From contig CP142461.1 in the NCBI GenBank assembly GCA_038049695.1, forward strand, positions 40,845,501 to 40,909,500: a stretch of DNA of 64,000 bases, given 5' to 3'. The position numbers were made by a program, and so were the translations under genes. Each line of letters begins with the position of its first letter. Position 1 is the first letter of the stretch. The notes under the pieces were generated by a model. That model saw only the letters and a program-made list of their open reading frames with translations. It ran no database searches and was not told where the DNA came from. Shown one piece after another: positions 35,088 through 47,020 of this stretch. Origin of the DNA: Cinnamomum chago (taxonomy: Eukaryota > Streptophyta > Magnoliopsida > Laurales > Lauraceae).

Positions 35088-37654
35088 TGTTACACCCCGA
35101 CCCAAATTAATCGTGATTAAGGCTAATTAATTAGGATTAATGCTAATTAAGCATGAGTAATTGGGTTAATGAAGATTAATGGCTAAGAAGAGACAAATTA
35201 GTCTCAAATGATGCATTAAGCATAATGAAATGAAATTGAGTTGGTTAAAATGAGTTTAAACTCAAACAAGGTAAGCTAAGGACTTTTTTCGTAAATACGG
35301 GTTTTTACGTATTTCGTCAAATACGGAAGTTCTTGATACCAACGTGTGTATCTCGAATAGTACGTTAACTTTCATAATAGACGCGATTCCATTTGACCTC
35401 AAATGGACCAAATGAGGCTTCATTTGACTCAAATTATAATTACACTCAATGAAAGGGGGTTTTAGTGTGAGGAGACCTTATATTAGAATGAAATGAACTC
35501 TTTCACTCATTTCACCTTAAGCAAACCCTAGACACCATTTCCTTCTCCCTTTCTCTTCCATTCCTTTTCATCAAGGGTGAGATTAGGAGTAGTTTGAGTG
35601 GCTTTGAGAGAGAAGACTCCATCTTCATCCTCAAGTCCTTTCCCCATTTTTGAAGAGTTGAAGCTTGAAAGGGAGCTTAAGACCTCTTTGCTTGGACTAC
35701 AAGTAAGTAGTTGGTCTTCTCCTAGGATTTCCAAGTTCCATTGGTTGTTTTGTAGAGATTTCTAGCTCAAATGGCTCATGAGTTGTGTATTTTCATGTTT
35801 TCATGGGATTAGGGTTTGATTTGGGGATTGTAATCTCAAGCCAAGCTAGGAAAAAGAGGGTTTTTGCTACTAAGCTTCAAGAGAGGCAAGTATAAACATT
35901 TACTTGTGATTTTGTGTGTTATTGAGGTGTTTGGAGTTCAAGGGACTCAATGTCCAGAAATTAGCTTCAGAAATCTGAAGCTCTGGAATTTGTCTTGGGT
36001 AGTTCGGCTAGCCGACGTGTTAACCGCTGAGCTAACCGCTAAAAAAATTCACAGAATGGTGCGTCTCTGAAAAGCTAACCGCTAGATTTTGGTTAGCCGA
36101 AATCTAAATTTCGGCTAGCCGAAAGGTAACCGTTGAGCTGACCGAGTTTAAGTCAGGAATCGTCAAGCTTCTGGAAAGCTGACCGCTAGCTAACCGAACC
36201 AAGTTTCGGCTAGCCGCCAGTCAAAGTTCGGCTACCCGCTAATCAAGTATCTGCTAACCGCCAGGTAACCGAATTTGATACTGGCCAAGACATTTATTGT
36301 GATTGAAAATCAGCGGATTTTAGATTTTTGCATGGACTTGGAGTACCTCTTGCAAGTATAAGTGCTCCTTCAATTAGTTTTAAGTCCAAACTTCCATGGG
36401 TGATAATTACGGGGACTATATAATGCACATATTAAATATATAAATGTGATGTCCATCGAGAATAACACGTGCATTTAGAAACCAATGGTTACACCCAAAT
36501 GGTTGTTTAGATTCGAGACTGAGTTGAGTAGAACCATAAATGATTAGTAGGTTCTCTCATTGCATCGTACACCACATTGTTGGGTTCCAATCTAGTGAGA
36601 TTGGTATTACTACTACTACCTTCTCTTGTTACGAAGAGAATTATTGAATTGAATTGAATCGAGTAATTGATTGCTTATTGGAAAGCATTAACTCTTGAGT
36701 CTGACACTACCTAGCTATGATATTAGAACTTAAATGAGTTCAATGAATTAATAAATGAAACAAATGACTAATACTACTACAGTAGATGAATTTGGGGGCG
36801 TTCCGGAACTCCGTGGTGATGCTAGTTGTCCCTGGCCCGAACACTAGTAAGTCCCACATATTCCGATCATATCTATGGGTATTGATTGATGCCTTCCATT
36901 TGGAAAATGAATCCTTCCTTTGAGGGAAGATGGTAAATTAAATGAATGAAATGAAATGAATAAATGAAAGCTATGGTAGTGACCATCTTGTACATGACCG
37001 TTGATTAATTCTTAAGTTACCTATTGTCATAGTATGATAGTAGGAATTATCCAGACTTGTCTAGAATGATAATTGTTACTAAATAGATTTGATGAATTCA
37101 ATATATGTACTAACATGTGCTATTACAAGATTTGTTTATACAATGTTGAACCGTCGTGTTTACTAGTTTTATTGATGGCATTATAGGCCCGATTGCCCTG
37201 GTCGGTGCACCAGCGCCCCCGGCGGCAGCGGAGGAGACTGTTCCGGTTCCTCGAGGAGGCTTAAATGAATGGAATGGTCGGGATACCATTTGATATGGGT
37301 ATCCGAGTGCGAGTCGGAACTATAACATTTTGAGAAACGTTTGGAAAAGTTATATTGTACATTCATTTTTGGAATGTAATTAATTGTTATTGTATGGTGT
37401 TTTGGATATGCACCAATTGACAAGCAGATGATGGAAATGATACATGTATAAGGACTTTATTCTTTTGTATACATGTAATTCGTGAATTGATATTGTCAAA
37501 TATAATTGTTTCCGCAAAAGTTGTGTATTTGACAGGTTTAATGAGAATGTTATCCCTTGTGGATTCCATTTTAACTTCGGTTAACTCGGAGTTCACGGGA
37601 GCAAGTATGGGCTCACGGCTCGGGGTTATCGTAATTCGGGCCCGGGTCGTGGCA
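35088..37654 (+). mobile_element. Solo LTR E3, long-LTR Ty3/Gypsy type (2567 bp)
   Basis: Starts TGTTACACCCCGACCC, ends CCCGGGTCGTGGCA, and is flanked by a perfect CCTTT duplication (35083-35087 and 37655-37659). CTTATATTAG at about 35471 is the best TATA-like box. A palindrome cluster lies at 36000-36290. It is noncoding, with no direct end repeat. The inverted TGT-AC-CCCG termini match E1 and E2 in style. The exact duplication suggests limited age. Confidence 0.85.
36000..36290. repeat. Palindrome cluster in E3 (TTCGGCTAGCCGAA type)
   Basis: About ten words of the forms CGGCTAGCCG, AACCGCTAGCTAACCG, GGTTAGCCGAA and AGGTAACCG in 290 bp, starting about 530 bp downstream of the TATA-like box. 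Confidence 0.8.
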
Positions 37655-37904
37655 CCTTTTCATTGGGTTCTTTATAGAGTCATAGGAAAATGTTTTAAGG
37701 CTGTTATAACTACAATTCCATTGCGTTTTTATTGGATGTCTCCGAAGAATTCCATTGCGTTTATAGTACTCTTAGCCTTAAGGTAAATGGAGTGAACCTT
37801 TTATTTCTTATTGAGTAATTTTTGTTTGTAATACTATCGTGCGTTTAGGAAAGACAAATTTATTTTTCTCACGGCATCAAAGTAAGGAGAATTATCCAAT
37901 GTAC

Positions 37905-38099
37905 CTTCATTTCATTCTTGGGGATGACATTAGCCAAGAAATGGAAAGCTTCTTTATGCCTTATGGAATCCCCAAGGTCGCTCCTTCGAACGGGTCGCCT
38001 CTTTTTCTCTTCAACGTGCAGCCATGATCTTTGTGTCAGCTCCATTATAAAGAGCTCACATGCTTTTGATAAGAGAACAGGTGCAGCTGCACTTACCAT
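37905..38099 (-). CDS. NF-YC (HAP5)-like histone-fold exon
   Basis: An exon of exactly 65 codons lies between a TTGCAACAG acceptor and an AAG/GTACAT donor. It reads MVSAAAPVLLSKACELFIME, LTQRSWLHVEEKKRRPVRRS, then DLGDSIRHKEAFHFLANVIP. This follows the conserved core of NF-YC, the histone-fold subunit that pairs with NF-YB and NF-YA to bind CCAAT promoters (family pattern MISAEAPVLFAKACE.FI.ELT.RSW.H.EENKRRTLQ). Departures at the usually invariant RRTLQ.NDIAAAI part (RRPVRRSDLGDSI) suggest a divergent NF-YC-like member or a drifting copy. The first helix (PLARIKKIMK) was not found nearby. Most plant NF-YC genes are intronless, so the splice borders are notable. Confidence 0.6.
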
Positions 38100-39077
38100 C
38101 TGTTGCAACAATAACAACATGAAAGTGGTTAAAGGCGATTATCAACACATGTTGTTTCAGTGTTTGTATGACTATTAAGATCAAACTGTCACTTGGAGGG
38201 AACTGATTGAATGAGATTAAAGATAAACCATTAACCCTTGAAGGTTTCAATGCCTACATGTCTTTCTTAGGTACTTACAGCTTACTCTCTTTCTTCATCC
38301 TTTTTCTATTCTTTTTTCTTATGTGCTGAACTTATTTTAGATGCAATCTTTATTCAAGTTTGGATAGCAAGTTCCATGTATTGTTCCTTTTTCCCCCTCC
38401 TTTTTCCATTCTTGATGTTGGTGTTTGACTGCTGTTGTTATCTTCAAGGTTAATGATTCAGACTAGTTGCATTTCACAAGGCATATATGCTGTTTTCATT
38501 TCAACCACCAGAGATTCGGTGCCATGATAAGTTAATAAACTTCAGAGTCTTAACATCTCGCTCTCATCCTCTCATAGAGTTTGACTGGTCCATTAATTGG
38601 AACTTTCCCATGGAATTGGTGTGTGCATGCATAAAGTAGAAAAAGGTCATCCTCATTGATGTGCTAGCCTGAGACTCAGGTCTGGCTTCGTTGAAAAAAG
38701 TAGTGGCTCTGTTATTAGAATTGGATCATTGAGCTGGAACATTCTTTGCTATGGTCATGGTTTGGGAGGTTAGATGATGATAGTGAAGTGAATGTCCTTA
38801 TTTCTATTCTTTAAATTTGATTTTTACTTGGGTGGTGTCATGGCAGACAGTCTCATACATGGCAGAGTGAGTGGTGGGCACTGGTTCATTTGGTGTTGTC
38901 TTTCAGGTATATATCATTACTTATTTATTTATAAATAGGGAATATGACTTGAACTCACAACCTCATGGTTGGGACTGTTTGGTGGGAAAACTCCTCGGAA
39001 TTACAGTGTGCAGATTTTGTAGTTTCAGATTTCTATAATATTTGGATATCTTTCTTGTGGTGGCATTTCATAGTTTG
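38100..39077. other. Spacer or intron upstream of the NF-YC-like exon
   Basis: Searched on the minus strand for the missing NF-YC first helix; nothing convincing was found. A good GTAAGTAC donor lies near 38273, but the sequence before it does not match the family. Confidence 0.4.
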
Positions 39078-39082
39078 CATAT

Positions 39083-40900
39083 TGGTATGCACCAAGCAAC
39101 CTAGAAATAAGCTACTGGTATGTACACAATTAAAACTCGCAAGCGCACAAGATCACTATGTAGTATAGTGAATTGTAAGTACGAGGTCGATCCCATGAAG
39201 ACTTGTGATAAAACAATATCAAAAGCAACTAAAAATCAGAATATTAAAAGAGACAATTGAATGATGAAAGATTGAATTAAATTACTAAAAACAGTAAATT
39301 AAACTATCAAAAGCTAAATGGAAATTAATCTAAAACACACAACTAATATTAGAATTGAAAACAATGAGAATGAATGAACTAGGGTTTCATCTACTCCCCT
39401 AACCAATCCTATGCATGTCCCTTATTATCTTTTAATAAAAAATCAGATTTTATTAGTGACATCTATCAACCTAGACCATGGCATATGCGTCTAGATTACT
39501 ATTCCCCTAAACCCAATTCATGAGTGGTATACTACATGAATTATTCATTATGATGCAAACACTAAGCATGGCATATGTCCTAGTCAAAACACACATAATG
39601 CATAAAAACAATGGGAAAGATAAATGCATGAGTCTAAGCATGGCATATACTTAGATTATTCATGGTTCTAAACCCTAGATGCTTAACATCAAGATCAATC
39701 AAAATTAAGTTAGCTACTCTTAAAATTAATTGAACATAACATGGTTGGCATGACATATACACAACTCATCAATTAAAATCATTGTTTAGAATCTCAACCA
39801 ATAAAACTAAAATCTGAATTAAAAGACGCCAAAAGAGACTACATAGAACTAGGCTAGGGTTTCAATTACACCCTAGCCTAAAAAATTAGCTACTCATGTC
39901 TGGAATTGAAAACAAAACATAAAATAGAGTCATAAGAAGAAAACTAGAAGATGATGAAGATGCAGTGGATGGCCAGCAGCTTTTTTCCCTTTTCCTCGCT
40001 CCGAAAGCTCTCCAAAAGATGCTCCAAAGGTGCTCCCAATAGTGTTGTATGGCTCCTAGGGTTTGTGGATGATTGTAGCTGATTTGTGGGTGATTTGTGT
40101 GATGTTTTATGGCTGGTATTATGGATGGATGTGGCTAGGTTTTTTTTTTATTTATAAGTCTTGCAACAACCCTCTTTTGTGAAGAATCTCCTCCTTTTTA
40201 TGCTTCTCCCCTTGTATGATTAGATCTCCATCTTTCTTTATAAGTATGCTTCCTAATTAGATTAGAATAGGAGTCTTCTTTTTTTAATTAGCAAGCTTTC
40301 TAAATCTGGTCCCACTTGTATCTTCTAGAAACTTATTCACATGGACCCACAAATCTGAGATTAATTGCAAGGAATTAAATCTGAACTTTTGACATAAAAG
40401 TGAGCCCTATTTGGTGCGTGTAACATGAGTGTGGGACCCCTCTTTTAGGACTTCTATCTTGACTTGAACTCTTGCTCCAAATTTTCTTTATTTCTCTCTT
40501 TGTTTTTCTCCTTTTTTGAACTCCTCTTTTAACTTGAATAAGACTTCTAATTTTTGAAATTCTTCTATTTGTAATAGATGTGGACCCCCCTTGGACGTGT
40601 AACCCTAGGATGAGTTTCTTCTTTTTTCTTCTCTTCTTTCTTTCTTTTGCTCTTCTTTTTTATTAGAATTGTAAGTTGTCCAAATAATTAGAAAGTCTTC
40701 TTTGAATCTGAAACATCTTGAATCGGACCCACCTTGGTCCTTCTTTGAGATTCACGCCCATTAATTACTCTCTTTTTGCTCCTTTCGACCTTAGCATAAA
40801 AATTAACAAAAACTATGTAAAATCAAATAAAATAAACATGAACTAGCATAGGATAAACAGAATATTAGGGCTTAGATTACAAATAATTAAGCACTTATCA
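39083..40900 (-). mobile_element. Solo LTR B2 (TGATRAGTG family, 1818 bp)
   Basis: Starts TGGTATGCACC and ends AAGCACTTATCA, with a perfect CATAT duplication (39078-39082 and 40901-40905). On the minus strand it begins TGATAAGTGCTTAATTATTT. It shares with B1 the GTAGTATAG...GGTCGATCCCA block near the 3' end and a TTATAAAT box about 745 bp from the start. It is noncoding. It inserted between the NF-YC-like exon and the LINE. Confidence 0.8.
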
Positions 40901-41399
40901 CATATCACCTAGAGTTATATAATAGTTGAAATCCGAGGGAACTTGAAATTTCTGGAGCTTCATCCAAATACTGAAATTCCTCTTGAATAGCTGACACTAG
41001 TGGAATTTGAGCCAATATAATTTGTTGCCAACGGCCCCCGTGCAGGTCACTAGATTGACAGCAGAATAATTTTATGCTTGATCAGCTAATTGAGTTAATA
41101 TAATTAGGGACGATCTCTTAATTCTTTTGCTTCAACAAGCGTCATTTCTGTTGATATTTGAATTCAATGGCATATAAAATCATGGTTATTTACTTCATTA
41201 AATTTAATTCGTAGCTCTTCCACAAGAGGATGCTTCCTCAGGTAGTTGATCTTGTATTACTCCAGTATTCACACCAAGTTTGTGGTGAAGGTGAGATATC
41301 AATTTCTATCGGTCTGGAAACTATAAATGAATTATTATATGAAGGTGAAGGTGAGGGAGGAGCTTGGTGGTGAAGGTGAAGGTGAAGGTGATGAGTTAG

Positions 41400-44300
41400 G
41401 CAGTTCAGTGGTTCTAGGTTGAGTTTTTTATTTGTGTTTTTGTGTTTGACTGAGATGTTAATTTTCATGTATTTCTCTCTTTTTGCTGATCCTTGCCTCT
41501 CACTCTTATTCTTAATTTCAACCTTCCTGATGAACAGTAAAAACCCCTCTGCAATTTCTACCCTTGCTAGTTCTTCCACAAACTCACTCATCCCAGCCAT
41601 ACCTTCATCCTCCACAAATCCTTCCAACTTTGCACTCTCAGATTTCCCTCCCCTAAACTTGTATAAACCCCCTGATCACCCTCCTGTTCACCCCATAGCT
41701 ACCTCTCTCCCGACCCCAACTGGTTCTTTCACTACAGAGCAATTAGGGGAGGTACTCACACCTGTGATCATCAACCTCAACCAGATTCAAAAGCCACACT
41801 CTCCTTAAGGTGAAAAGACCTGGTTAGACCTTTTCCTAGCTTCTCGACCTATTAACCCTTCATCTTACCCTCCCTCTTCCTTGAAAGAGGGTAAGCTAGC
41901 CATGAAGATCCCTTATGGGATGATTGAACCTAGCAAAAACTGAACCTAGCAAAAACTCCTTCTCCAACTCTGCTATTGGGCGATTTATAGGTAAAAGACC
42001 CTCTATAGAATGGCTTACACAGCATTCGAATACCTATTGCTATTGGAACCTTACCAAACCTTGCCTTATCTCTCGTACTGATAGGGGTTATTTTCTCTTC
42101 AAATTTAGCTCTAGAGAAGATAAGGATCACCTGCTCTCTCAATCCCCTATCTCAGTGCAAAACAGAAAGCTGCATCTTTTACCCTTGTCTCCTGGCCAAG
42201 GTTCCTTTGAATGGCCATCCCTTTCCCCAGTCTGGATTAGACTCCAAGGAATCCCTTACCACTGCTGGAGTAGCAACATCCTTGTTTCTAAAACTTGATG
42301 AAATAGCCGCATCCCAGAAAATCTTGACCTATGCTAGATCCAAGTTAACCTAGATCTCTTTAAACCGAAGCCTCAACAGATCTTGGTGGATATAGAAGGA
42401 GAGTCTGAGGTTTTAGTCTCTATCTTCTATGAGAATGTGCCCTGTTCAAAGTGCCTCTCCAGTGGCCATCCCAATGGCAAATGTAGTTCTGCTCCTCCTA
42501 CCTCAAGAGCTGAAGGAATCCCTCAAGAAGTCCAAAGTGGATAAGGCATTCTTGGCAAGCCCCCAAGCCCACCTATTACCTCATCAAAGACCTCTACTTC
42601 CAGCTCAATTCCCACTTCAAATACTATTGCTTCTCCAACTTCTTCTGGTCCTATTTCAACCAGTGTTGCTATCACGACTGCTACAGTTGCTGCCTCCAAT
42701 GCGCCTCTCGTGCCCACCACAGCGACCATTGCTGCAACCAGGGCTTCTACTACAGCTGCCCCCAGTGCTTCTGCAGCGGCTGCCACCTCTTCATCTCCAT
42801 CTGGTTCTCCTGTTCAAGCCCATCCCATGTCACTGCTACTCCCCAACCAGCTGACAACAATTCTATCATGGTGCAGCCTTCAAATTCTCTCCACTCGCAA
42901 GCCAAAGCAGGTGCCTTTATCTCAAAATTGAATCTGCTTCCCAAAGACGTTTTGATGGATATTCCGGACAAAATCCAAGCTCCTGTATTAGATACCTCAA
43001 ACCCTTTTTCAATATTGGAACACTGCACTTTTAAAGATCCAGCTTATGAAATCTCATTTTACGACCTCTGCTTTTGGAAAGTGGAACAACCTCAGACAAC
43101 TTCTATTGAAGCATCACTCAATCTGTACCTCCTTTGGAACAAGGTACACAACAATCTCCTTGGAAATTGATCTCACACGGTAGTCACACCCTACTCAAAG
43201 AAAACCAATAACAAAAACAGGACCAAAGATAAACCTTCTTCCTCTCGTCCCAAGACTAGGAGCTCTGATGGAAAACCTTCCCCATTCTCCCATTCAAAAT
43301 TATCAAAGTCCTCTATTGTAATTGCAGGGGAATAGCCAGCTCCTCCACCCTTAGAGCCATTCATCACCTGGTTTCTTCTCACTCTCCAGATATCATCTTT
43401 CTTTTGGAACAAATGACCTCTTCCCCTCATTCTTCCTTGCTTTCTTCTCTGGGTTTTGATGGTTTTCTATCCAATAACCCTCTCTCCGCTACTTCCCTTC
43501 GGTGCCTTTTCAAAAACAGTTTCAACCTCAACATATCTCTCATTGATTTCTCTTCCCAATTCTTGATAATCTTTCACCAACCTTGCTAATGGCTGTAAAT
43601 GCCTTCATTCTGGCATTTATGGCTCCACCAACCATGTTCAACGAAGAGACTTAAGGAGTTATCTTTCTATCACTGCCTCTACCAACCTTCCTTGGTGCAT
43701 TTTGGGCAATTTCAATGCCATCCTCTTGACATCTGAAAAATTGAGTTTTAGGCCTTCTCATCACATTCAAGATTTTCACTAGATGGTCCTGTCCCCTGAT
43801 TTGCAGGATATGGGTTTCAAAGGTACTAAATTCACTTGGTCCAACAATCGTACGGGGGATGCTTATGTTGCAGCAAGACTAGGCAGAGCTTTATGTAACT
43901 CTAACTGGTGCTTTGTTTTTAGTGACCCTTTGATTGCTCATCTGCCAAAAGACTCATCCGAGCCCGCTTTTTCTTTAGCACAAACCACGGTTCTCTCCTG
44001 CAAATGTTCCTTTCAAGTTCGAAGCTGTGTGGCTTCAGCACCTCTAGTTTCTTAAAATTGTTGAAGACTCTTGGAATTCAGGCCATGTGGGAAATCCTCG
44101 ATTTGTTTTAGCCCAAAACCTGAAATCCATGAAGCAGGTTCCCAAGGTGTGGAAAATAAACGTCTTTGGTGAACTCAGCCTAAAGGTGCCAAAGGCAGAT
44201 ATGATGGTCCTAAATCTTCAGGATCAACTAGACGCTGGTCCGACTGATCAACTGCATTCTGACCTTTTGTCGGCAAAAGCTTCTTTGCATAATTGGCTTC

Positions 44301-47020
44301 AAATCAAAGAGACCCGCTGGCATAAAAAATCTTGAATTAGATGGCTAAATGAAGGTGATAGAAACAGTGCTTTCTTCCATACTTATGCCAAGTCTAGAGG
44401 TGTTGTTAATAGAACTGACAAAATTCATATAGATGGCACTTGTATTGAAGATCCGGTTCAAATTCAGCACCATGCTGTCAACCACTTCTCCCAAATGGCC
44501 CAGCCTCTCAAGTCCATCATGGATGACAATTTGTTTGATCTTCACAACACCAAAGTCTCTATTGGTCAGAATCTCCTGTTGGGCAAATGCACCGATGATG
44601 AAGAGATTAAAGGAGCAGTTTTTGCGCTAAAAAAACAACAGCTCTCCTGGCCCATATGGTTTTTCTAGCTCCTTTTTCACAAATCACAACAACATGGTCC
44701 ATTACTGGACCCTCAATTGTTAAAGCAGTGCAACAGTTCTTCACTTCAGGTAAACTCTACAAAGCCACAAATGCCTATCATCTAACCTTGATGCCCAAAA
44801 CCCAATCCCCTTGTTCTTTTGAGGACTACAGGCCAATTAGCCTCCTTAATATTTCTTACAAAATTGTTTCAAAAATCTTGGCTTCTAGGCAATCCATGAT
44901 AATCCCCTCTCTCATTTCTGCTCACCAAGCTGCCTTTGTGAAAGGTCGTTCCATTCACCAACACATAGCCTTAACTCATTAACTTTTTCAAAAATCCATC
45001 CCAAAATTAGTGGAGGATCTATGTGCACGCAACTGGATATCTCTAAGGCTTTTGAAAAGCTCAATTGGCCTTTTCTTTTCAAGTCCCTCTCCTTCTTTGG
45101 CTTTTCTAGACCATCGATAGATCTCATTAAGCAATGTGTTTGCACGGCCAAGGGCGCTGTCCTCATTAACAGAAGTCCTTGTGGCTTCTTTGGTTCAAAC
45201 TGTGGGCTTAGGCAAGGGGACCCTCTATCTTCTTATCTTTTCATTCTAGCTGAATAAATTCTTAGCGTAAACATCCACAACATGATCACCAAGGGCCTCA
45301 TTTTCCCGTCTCAAAAGCACCTGACACCCCATGCCATTTGTTTTATGCAGATGACATCCTTCTTTTTCAAAAAGGCCCGAAGAAAAGTATTATTGGCTTG
45401 AAAGATACCCTAGCCAAATACCAATATGCTTCAGGTCAAATTATTAACTTGAACAAAAACAAACTTTTTATTGGCAAATGTAGCTTGAGGACCAAAAGAC
45501 GGATCTTGGCTTTATTATATTTTACAGAAAGTCCCCTTTCTTCAAACTACCTTGGAGCTCCTCTCTTCATTGGAAGCCCGAAAAGGCAACACTTCACTCC
45601 TCTGCTGGACATAATTCTCTCCAAACTTTTAGGTTGGAAATCTAGGTTGCTTTCCTTTGTAGGGTGCAGAACTCTTGTGAGGCACGTGATGAGTAGCATG
45701 GCCACCCACATTGCTATGGTTTTCCCTCTTCCTAAGTCTATCACCAATGACATTGAGCGCCTCATGAGAAACTTTCTTTGGTCAGCGGAAGCAACTCAAA
45801 CTAGAAGAAATCAGATTCATTGGGACGTGGTTTGTCTACCAACTAAGGAAGGGGGGCTGGGCATCAGGAAAACCCACGAGCATAATGAAGCTTCCTTCCT
45901 CAATTTAGGTTGGACAGCTGCTTCTTCAAGATCTCTCTGGGCCGACTGGATGAGGTGCATATTTTTTAAAAACAAGGCCATTTGGTGCTCTTCAAACCCC
46001 AAACCAAGTTACGGAAAATTCACATTGGCAGCAGGTGGCGAATTGGCAATGGGAAGCTATCGAACCTTTGGTATGATGCTTGGGCCCATGATGTTAGCAT
46101 TGCAACCAAATTTCCTACATTCTCCTTCCCCCACCATCGAAAGGTTGCTTTCCTAATGAATGGTAACAACTGGGTCATTCCTACGGAATTACCTAACTCC
46201 ATAGCTGATTTTTTGCAAGCGGCCATTCAAGATGTAGCTCCAGATCCACTATGTGATGATAGTATCTACTGGAAATCTCATCCAGATCAAACTCTCTTTT
46301 TCAAGGAGGCCTGGCAGAATTTGCGTACTAGAAGGGTTGGAGTTGCTTGGGCTCCCTTGGTTTGGAACTTCATGATGCTGCCAAGGGTATCCTTCTTCGT
46401 CTGGAGAATGATGCACCGTAAGACTCCAACTCAAGCATGGGCTCAATCTATAGGAATCAGTCTAGCCTCTAGGTGTTGTCTTTGTAACAGAAGCATGGAA
46501 ACGGATTTGAATCTTCTCTTCTAGTGCCCTTTTGCAGTTTCTCTCTGGGAATGGTTTTTGCAATCAGCTGGATCTCTGACTGCATCTCCTTTAACTCCCT
46601 CTACTATTTGGCATGAGCTCTCTCTGAATTGCGATCATCTGGCTCGTAAAGGAGCATCATGTTATTTTTTTACCACCACTTTTGTCCTATGGAAATACCG
46701 TAATGACCACATCTTCCAAAATTGTAGAGCCTCCTAGATGAAGGCCAGGCTCTACTTGAAAGAGCTTCTTTCTCTCTCTCTCAGGCTTATAGATAAGCCT
46801 TTTTCTGGCAGGCCTCTTCAAGCTTTTTGTAGATTTCTGGATATCAATCTCATCCTAGGCGATTAGTTCTTGGTGGTTTTTTTTTTCCCCTTATTTTTCT
46901 GGTTTCTTTTTCCTCTTCTTTTCTTCTATAAAGCTGCCATTATGGTAGTTTTGTTTTGGGGCTTTTAAGCCTTCGTTTTTCTTCTAGTCTCCTTCAATAC
47001 ACTTGCTTGATAGAAAAAAA
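41400..47020 (+). mobile_element. Nearly full-length L1-type LINE, decayed
   Basis: A GGTGAAG-rich 5' part is followed by ORF1 from ATG 41530. ORF1 has a DUF4283 RNA-binding domain (about 41950-42290: IGRFIGKRPSIEWL..., GYFLFKFSSREDKD) and a CCHC knuckle CSKCLSSGHPNGKC at about 42440-42480, then a Ser/Thr/Pro/Ala-rich tail. ORF2 has an endonuclease beginning VLYCNCRGIA near 43310, then reverse transcriptase (DYRPISLLNISYKI, LDISKAFEKLNW, LRQGDPLSSYLF, catalytic FYADD at about 45340). KEGGLGIRKTHEHNEASFL and a zf-RVT region follow (45990-46640, RPVSFFVWR-like and CCLCNRSMETDLNLLF). The 3' UTR ends in a poly(A) tract at about 47012. Many stops and frame shifts separate these blocks, for example TGA after QKPHSP and an in-frame TAA after LFILAE, so it cannot make functional proteins. 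It is about 5.6 kb, near full length. Confidence 0.88.

Noticed and set aside
38250-38330. Possible first exon of the NF-YC-like gene (donor near 38273)
   Set aside because: The reading before the donor does not match the PLARIKKIMK helix.
42429-42854. 141-codon frame rich in Leu and Pro, and an Ala/Val-rich frame on the other strand
   Set aside because: Out-of-frame readings of the Ser/Thr/Pro-rich tail of LINE ORF1; the CCHC knuckle fixes the true frame.
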